NCBI GenBank assembly: GCA_021802125.1 | Contig: JAKAAX010000001.1 | Location: forward strand, 62,001-126,000 | DNA from: Thermoplasmata archaeon | GTDB lineage: Archaea > Thermoplasmatota > Thermoplasmata > Lutacidiplasmatales > UBA184 | DNA: 64,000 nt | Direction of reading: 5' to 3' | Shown: piece after piece, positions 60,462 to 64,000 of the stretch | How the letters are laid out: each line of letters opens with the position of its first letter | Position numbering within the stretch: position 1 is the stretch's first letter | The notes under the pieces: model-generated | Databases searched by the model: none | Told to the model about the DNA's origin: nothing | The model's input: the letters and a program-made list of their open reading frames with translations, nothing else | Made by a program: the position numbers and the translations under genes

Positions 60462-61310
60462 GTGAAGGTCGTCATTCCCGCCGCCGGACAGGGCACGCGG
60501 TTCCTACCCGCGACGAAGAGCATGCCCAAGGAGATGCTCCCCGTGCTGGACCGTCCGGTGATCCAGTACGTGGTGGAGGAGGCGGTCGCCTCCGGAGCGG
60601 ACGACATCACGATCATCACCGGGCGCGGGAAGCGGGCCCTTGAGGACCACTTCGACCACAATCCGGAGCTGGCCAAGTACAACGACCTCCCCGCGATGCG
60701 AGGGTTGGAGCATCTCGCCGAGCGCGCGACGATCCACTTCGTCCGGCAGCGCTCCCCTCGGGGCCTCGCGGACGCCGTCGCCTGCGCGGCGAAGCACGTG
60801 GGGAACGAGCCCTTCGGGGTCCTGCTCGGCGACACGATCAACCTCTGCGAACCTCCGCTCCTGCGCCAGCTCTGGGACCGGTTCGAGGAGCTCGGCTCGC
60901 GGTCCTCCGTCCTCGCCGTGGAGACCGTCCCCGACTCGAAGGTCTCCGACTACGGCATCATCGCCGGGCCACAGGTCCGTCCCGGCGTCTTCGAGGTCAA
61001 GCAGCTCGTGGAGAAGCCGACGCTCGCGAAGGCTCCCAGCCGGCTGGGCATCACGGGGGCCTACGTCCTCACCCCCGCGGTCTTCGAGGCGATCCGCTCC
61101 ACCCCACCGGGAAGGAACGACGAGGTCCAGCTGACCGATGCCCTCGACCGTCTGCGGAAGGGGGAGAAGGTCTATGCGGTCACCTTCCAGGGGGTCCGGT
61201 ACGATATCGGCGACCGGTTCCTGTGGCTCAGGACGAACATGGAGTTCGCCCTGCGCGACCCGGAGCTGCGCGACCGACTACGACCGTACCTGAAGGAGCT
61301 CCTAGCATGA
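60462..61310 (+). CDS. galU: UTP-glucose-1-phosphate uridylyltransferase
   Basis: The 282-residue enzyme makes UDP-glucose. The nucleotidyltransferase motif VIPAAGQGTRFLPATKS, then MPKEMLPVLDRPVIQYVVEEA, RQRSPRGLADAV, VEKPTLAKAPS and FQGVRYDIGDR are conserved features of GalU. The GTG at 60462 is the first start that does not add non-conserved residues. It overlaps the uxs start by four bases (ATGA) and heads the UDP-sugar operon. Confidence 0.92.
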   Translation: MKVVIPAAGQGTRFLPATKSMPKEMLPVLDRPVIQYVVEEAVASGADDITIITGRGKRALEDHFDHNPELAKYNDLPAMRGLEHLAERATIHFVRQRSPRGLADAVACAAKHVGNEPFGVLLGDTINLCEPPLLRQLWDRFEELGSRSSVLAVETVPDSKVSDYGIIAGPQVRPGVFEVKQLVEKPTLAKAPSRLGITGAYVLTPAVFEAIRSTPPGRNDEVQLTDALDRLRKGEKVYAVTFQGVRYDIGDRFLWLRTNMEFALRDPELRDRLRPYLKELLA

Positions 61311-62293
61311 CCGAGACCGCGATCGTCGCCGGAGCTGCGGGATTCCTCGGCTCCCATCTCTCCGAGAGCCTGCTGAACGACGGCTGGACCGTGATCGGGA
61401 TCGACAACCTCTCAACCGGAGCGACCGCGAACCTCAGGACCTTCCGGAAGAACCCGAACTTCCGCTTCCTCAAGAGGGACCTCACGCGCAGGGTCCGGCT
61501 CCCTCCCGCGACCGCCGTCTTCCAGCTCGCCTCCCCCGCTTCCCCTCCCCATTACCAGCGGGACCCCCTCGCCTGCCTGTCGGTCAACTCCTTCGGGACA
61601 GCGCAGCTCATCGAGCACGCCCACGTGTCGGGAGCCCGCTTCTTCCTCGCCTCCACCTCCGAGGTGTACGGGGACCCGGAGGTCCACCCGCAGCCCGAGT
61701 CGTACTTCGGCCACGTGAACCCGATCGGGCCGCGGTCGTGCTACGACGAAGGCAAGCGCTACGCGGAGGCGCTCACCGCCGCCTGGGAGAGGACCAAGGG
61801 CGTGGACGCCCGCATCGCGAGGATCTTCAACACCTACGGGCCCCGCATGGCCCTGGACGACGGAAGGGTCGTGACCCAGTTCCTCGTGCAAGGCTGGACG
61901 GGTGCGCCGATCACGGTGCATGGCGGGGGGGTCCAGACCCGCTCGTTCTGCTACGTTTCCGACCTCATCGCCGGCTTCCGCAAGCTCTACGACTCCTCGG
62001 TGAAGGGCCCGGTGAACCTCGGGAACCCCAACACCGAGATGAGCATGAACGACCTCGCGGAGAAGGTCCGTGAGCTCACGGGTGGCCGGTCGACGGTGGT
62101 CCACTCCGAGCGAGGTCAGGACGACCCCGAGCGCCGGCGACCGGACATCAGCAGGGCCAAGGAGCTCCTGGGATGGGAACCGAAGGTCCCGCTGGACGAA
62201 GGGCTCCAGAGGACCTCGGAGGACATCCAGGCCCGCCTGAAGCGGGCCGCCCGAGCTTTGGCCAAGGCGACGAGGTCCGAGGGGACGGGCTGA
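61307..62293 (+). CDS. UDP-glucuronate decarboxylase (UDP-xylose synthase) homologue
   Basis: A 328-residue extended short-chain dehydrogenase. The NAD-binding AGAAGFLGSHLSESLL motif, STSEVYG with the catalytic serine/threonine, and CYDEGKRYAEAL with the YxxxK pair are present, in the sequence NPIGPRSCYDEGKR characteristic of UXS rather than of epimerases. SFCYVSDLIAGF and WEPKVPLDEGL complete the family pattern. It would decarboxylate UDP-glucuronate to UDP-xylose. The downstream ugd start overlaps its stop by one base. Confidence 0.88.
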   Translation: MTETAIVAGAAGFLGSHLSESLLNDGWTVIGIDNLSTGATANLRTFRKNPNFRFLKRDLTRRVRLPPATAVFQLASPASPPHYQRDPLACLSVNSFGTAQLIEHAHVSGARFFLASTSEVYGDPEVHPQPESYFGHVNPIGPRSCYDEGKRYAEALTAAWERTKGVDARIARIFNTYGPRMALDDGRVVTQFLVQGWTGAPITVHGGGVQTRSFCYVSDLIAGFRKLYDSSVKGPVNLGNPNTEMSMNDLAEKVRELTGGRSTVVHSERGQDDPERRRPDISRAKELLGWEPKVPLDEGLQRTSEDIQARLKRAARALAKATRSEGTG

Positions 62294-63714
62294 TGCCGCG
62301 CGCGAAGGGTCAAGGTCGCCCCGCCCGTGAGAAGGCCGGGGCCCGTGGCGCGGAAGCGGCGCGCGAACCCCCGCTCACGCTGGGGGTCTCGGGCCTGGGG
62401 TTCGTCGGTGTGGCCATGTCCGTCGCTTTCGCGCACTACGGGCACGACGTCGTCGGCTACGACGTGGTCGACCGGAGGAGGGAGGAAGTGGGGCGCGGTC
62501 ACGCGCCCTTCTTTGACCCCGGGCTCGAGGAGGAGCTCTCCTCCGCGGTCAAGAGCGGCCGGCTGCGGGTGGCCAAGGACCGGGAGTCGTTCTTCCGGGA
62601 TGCGGACGTGGTCTTCCTCTGTCTTCCGACCCCCAGCCGTTCGGACGGCTCGGTGGAGACCTCCTTCCTGGAGGAGGAGGCCCTCCGCCTGGGCAAGCTC
62701 CTGCGACGCTCCCGCAGCTGGAAGCTCATCGTCGTGAAGAGCACCTCGCCCCCCGGCACGGTGAGGAAGATCGAGCGGATCATCGCGGGGGAGAGCGGCA
62801 AGAAGCCGGGCGAGGACTTCTCGGTCGCCTCGAACCCGGAGTTCCTCGCCGAGGGGAACCTCGTTCGGGACGCGCTCGAACCCTCCCGCATCGTGGTCGG
62901 GACCTCGGACGAGCGCTCGGAGCGGACCCTGCGCCAGGCCTACTCGGGATTCCCCGGCCCCTTCGTCGCCCTCCCTCCGACCTCGTCGGAGCTGGTGAAG
63001 TACTCCTCGAACGCCCTGCTCGCGGTCAAGGTCTCCTTCGCGAACGAGATCGCACGCCTGGCGGAGAAGGTCGGCAGCGACGTGTACCCTGTCATGGAGG
63101 CGGTGGGCATGGACCCCCGTCTGGGCAAGGCCTTCCTCCGCGCCGGCCCGGGCTTCGGCGGCAGCTGCTTCCCGAAGGACCTGAAGGGCCTGGTCGCCTT
63201 CGCCCGCCAGATGGGGGTCCCGCTCCCGGTCACCGATGCCGCCCTCAACGTGAACGAGACGCAGGCGCGTCACGTCGTCGACCTGGCGGAGACCGCCAGC
63301 GGGGGGCTCCTCGCGGGGCGCGAGGTCGCCCTGCTCGGGCTCGCCTTCAAGCGGGACACCGACGATGTGCGGGAGTCCCGGGCCTACCCGATCCTGGGCG
63401 AGCTGCTCAAGCGGGGGGCGCTGGTCCGCCTCCACGACCCCAAAGCCGCCGAGAGCTTCCGAGCGGGGCTCCCCAAGATCCTCTCCGTCGACCCCGGCCC
63501 GCGCGTGCGTTTCTGCGAGACCCCGGAAGAGGCGCTGCGCGGCGCGAACCTGGCGTTGGTCCAGTGCGACTGGGAGGAGTACGCGGCGCTGCCTCCGTCC
63601 GCCTGGAAGGAGCTGAAGGACCGACTCGTCATCGACGCCCGACGAAGCGTGGACCCCGCCACGATGCGGCGCGCGGGAGTCCGCTACGTGGCCATCGGAA
63701 AGGGGGAGCCCTAG
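62293..63714 (+). CDS. UDP-glucose 6-dehydrogenase
   Basis: The 473-residue enzyme oxidises UDP-glucose to UDP-glucuronate with NAD. GLGFVGVAMSVAFAHYGHDV is the NAD-binding loop, VKSTSPPGTV and SNPEFLAEGNLVRD carry conserved active-site residues, and the catalytic cysteine is in GPGFGGSCFPKDLKGL. A 25-residue basic leader before the Rossmann fold is extra. It supplies the substrate for the UXS encoded just upstream. Confidence 0.94.
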   Translation: MPRAKGQGRPAREKAGARGAEAAREPPLTLGVSGLGFVGVAMSVAFAHYGHDVVGYDVVDRRREEVGRGHAPFFDPGLEEELSSAVKSGRLRVAKDRESFFRDADVVFLCLPTPSRSDGSVETSFLEEEALRLGKLLRRSRSWKLIVVKSTSPPGTVRKIERIIAGESGKKPGEDFSVASNPEFLAEGNLVRDALEPSRIVVGTSDERSERTLRQAYSGFPGPFVALPPTSSELVKYSSNALLAVKVSFANEIARLAEKVGSDVYPVMEAVGMDPRLGKAFLRAGPGFGGSCFPKDLKGLVAFARQMGVPLPVTDAALNVNETQARHVVDLAETASGGLLAGREVALLGLAFKRDTDDVRESRAYPILGELLKRGALVRLHDPKAAESFRAGLPKILSVDPGPRVRFCETPEEALRGANLALVQCDWEEYAALPPSAWKELKDRLVIDARRSVDPATMRRAGVRYVAIGKGEP

Positions 63715-63770
63715 GTCCCCGAGCGGCCAGGGTCGTCTCGGATAGGACGCTGACGCGCGCGGGGACCGAA

Positions 63771-63778
63771 GCTTTACC
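63771..63778 (+). promoter_or_regulatory. TATA-like box of the gene at the right edge
   Basis: GCTTTACC lies about 28 nt before the ATG at 63803; no ribosome-binding site separates them, indicating a leaderless transcript. Confidence 0.45.
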
Positions 63779-63802
63779 CTGTCCGGGAGAACGAGAGCGC
63801 AG

Positions 63803-64000
63803 ATGGTCACGGGCGCGGCCCCCCCAGGGAGACCCACCGCGGTCCCGGGCCGACGCCCGGCGTCGGGGCCCAGGGACGCGCCTCGCGCCCGGGCCCCGCC
63901 AGGGGGTCGGGGAGACTTCGCATCCCTCCCCCGCACGGAGGGTGAGGTCGGAACGTTCAAGGACAACAAGGCCGCGCCGATCCATCGGTGGTTCCAGTAC
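63803..64000 (+). CDS. Partial gene, possible DNA methyltransferase N-terminus
   Basis: Only 66 codons are in the window. The first 50 residues are Pro/Arg/Gly-rich and variable; the sequence then reads TFKDNKAAPIHRWFQY, resembling the start of some site-specific DNA-methyltransferase-like proteins that begin with a PIHRW-type motif. That resemblance is weak evidence; the family cannot be confirmed without the downstream sequence. Confidence 0.4.
   Translation, partial: MVTGAAPPGRPTAVPGRRPASGPRDAPRARAPPGGRGDFASLPRTEGEVGTFKDNKAAPIHRWFQY

Noticed and set aside
1..64000. CRISPR arrays, insertion sequences and defence systems
   Set aside because: No array of regularly spaced direct repeats, transposase motif or known defence gene was found.

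Overview
The window is about 68 percent G+C and reads as a euryarchaeal chromosome, most likely a high-GC member of the Thermoplasmatota (inference). Evidence for Archaea: two enzymes of archaeal ether-lipid synthesis (glycerol-1-phosphate dehydrogenase at 24777-25895 and CDP-archaeol synthase at 8262-8855), an archaeal leucyl-tRNA synthetase, a duplicated-type tRNA-splicing endonuclease, an intron-bearing tRNA-Pro, UPF0179 and DUF835 proteins, and many genes with a TATA-like element about 26-30 nt upstream of an almost leaderless start codon. There is no CRISPR array, insertion sequence, integrase or rRNA; the region looks like ordinary chromosome with dense, short operons.

Layout. 1-4.2 kb: an Lrp-like regulator cut by the left edge, then two surface or membrane proteins (six PKD domains; a GYPPQ-repeat protein with no visible start codon). 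4.4-6.3 kb: trpB-trpA. 6.4-8.9 kb: carS-pyrE-endA. 9-12 kb: a 1000-residue STAND-type ATPase with a DUF835 domain inside its ATPase fold. 12-24 kb: small housekeeping and stress genes (two VOC proteins, DUF2064, RDD protein, response regulator, MsrB, a 55-residue protein with 13 cysteines, RibA, two MFS transporters, an autoregulated-looking PadR gene with a methyltransferase, an M29-like protein lacking metal ligands). 23.9-25.9 kb: tRNA-Pro with a 34-nt D-loop intron, UPF0179, egsA. 26-31 kb: large secreted phosphoesterase and beta-propeller. 31-39.4 kb: queE, leuS, HDAC-like deacetylase, dcd, a zinc-ribbon membrane protein, MEMO, HIT. 39.5-51 kb: sedolisin protease, the smc-scpA-scpB condensin operon, another surface protein. 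51-58.4 kb: a lipoate-dependent 2-oxoacid dehydrogenase operon with two E1-alpha genes plus lipB. 58.6-64 kb: a CoaD/DUF84 fusion, a galU-uxs-ugd operon able to make UDP-glucose, UDP-glucuronate and UDP-xylose, and a truncated gene at the right edge.

Themes. Many membrane proteins here share a plan: extracellular PKD, protease, phosphoesterase or propeller domain, one membrane helix near the C-terminus, then a cytoplasmic Pro/Tyr/Gly-rich tail, twice capped by a zinc ribbon. The sedolisin suggests an acidic habitat (inference). The strongest second-look items are the D-loop tRNA intron beside a resident endA, the DUF835-in-ATPase architecture, the Pro/Tyr/Gly tails, the duplicated E1-alpha, the cysteine-rich peptide, and two intergenic regions that fold on paper into multi-helix RNAs.
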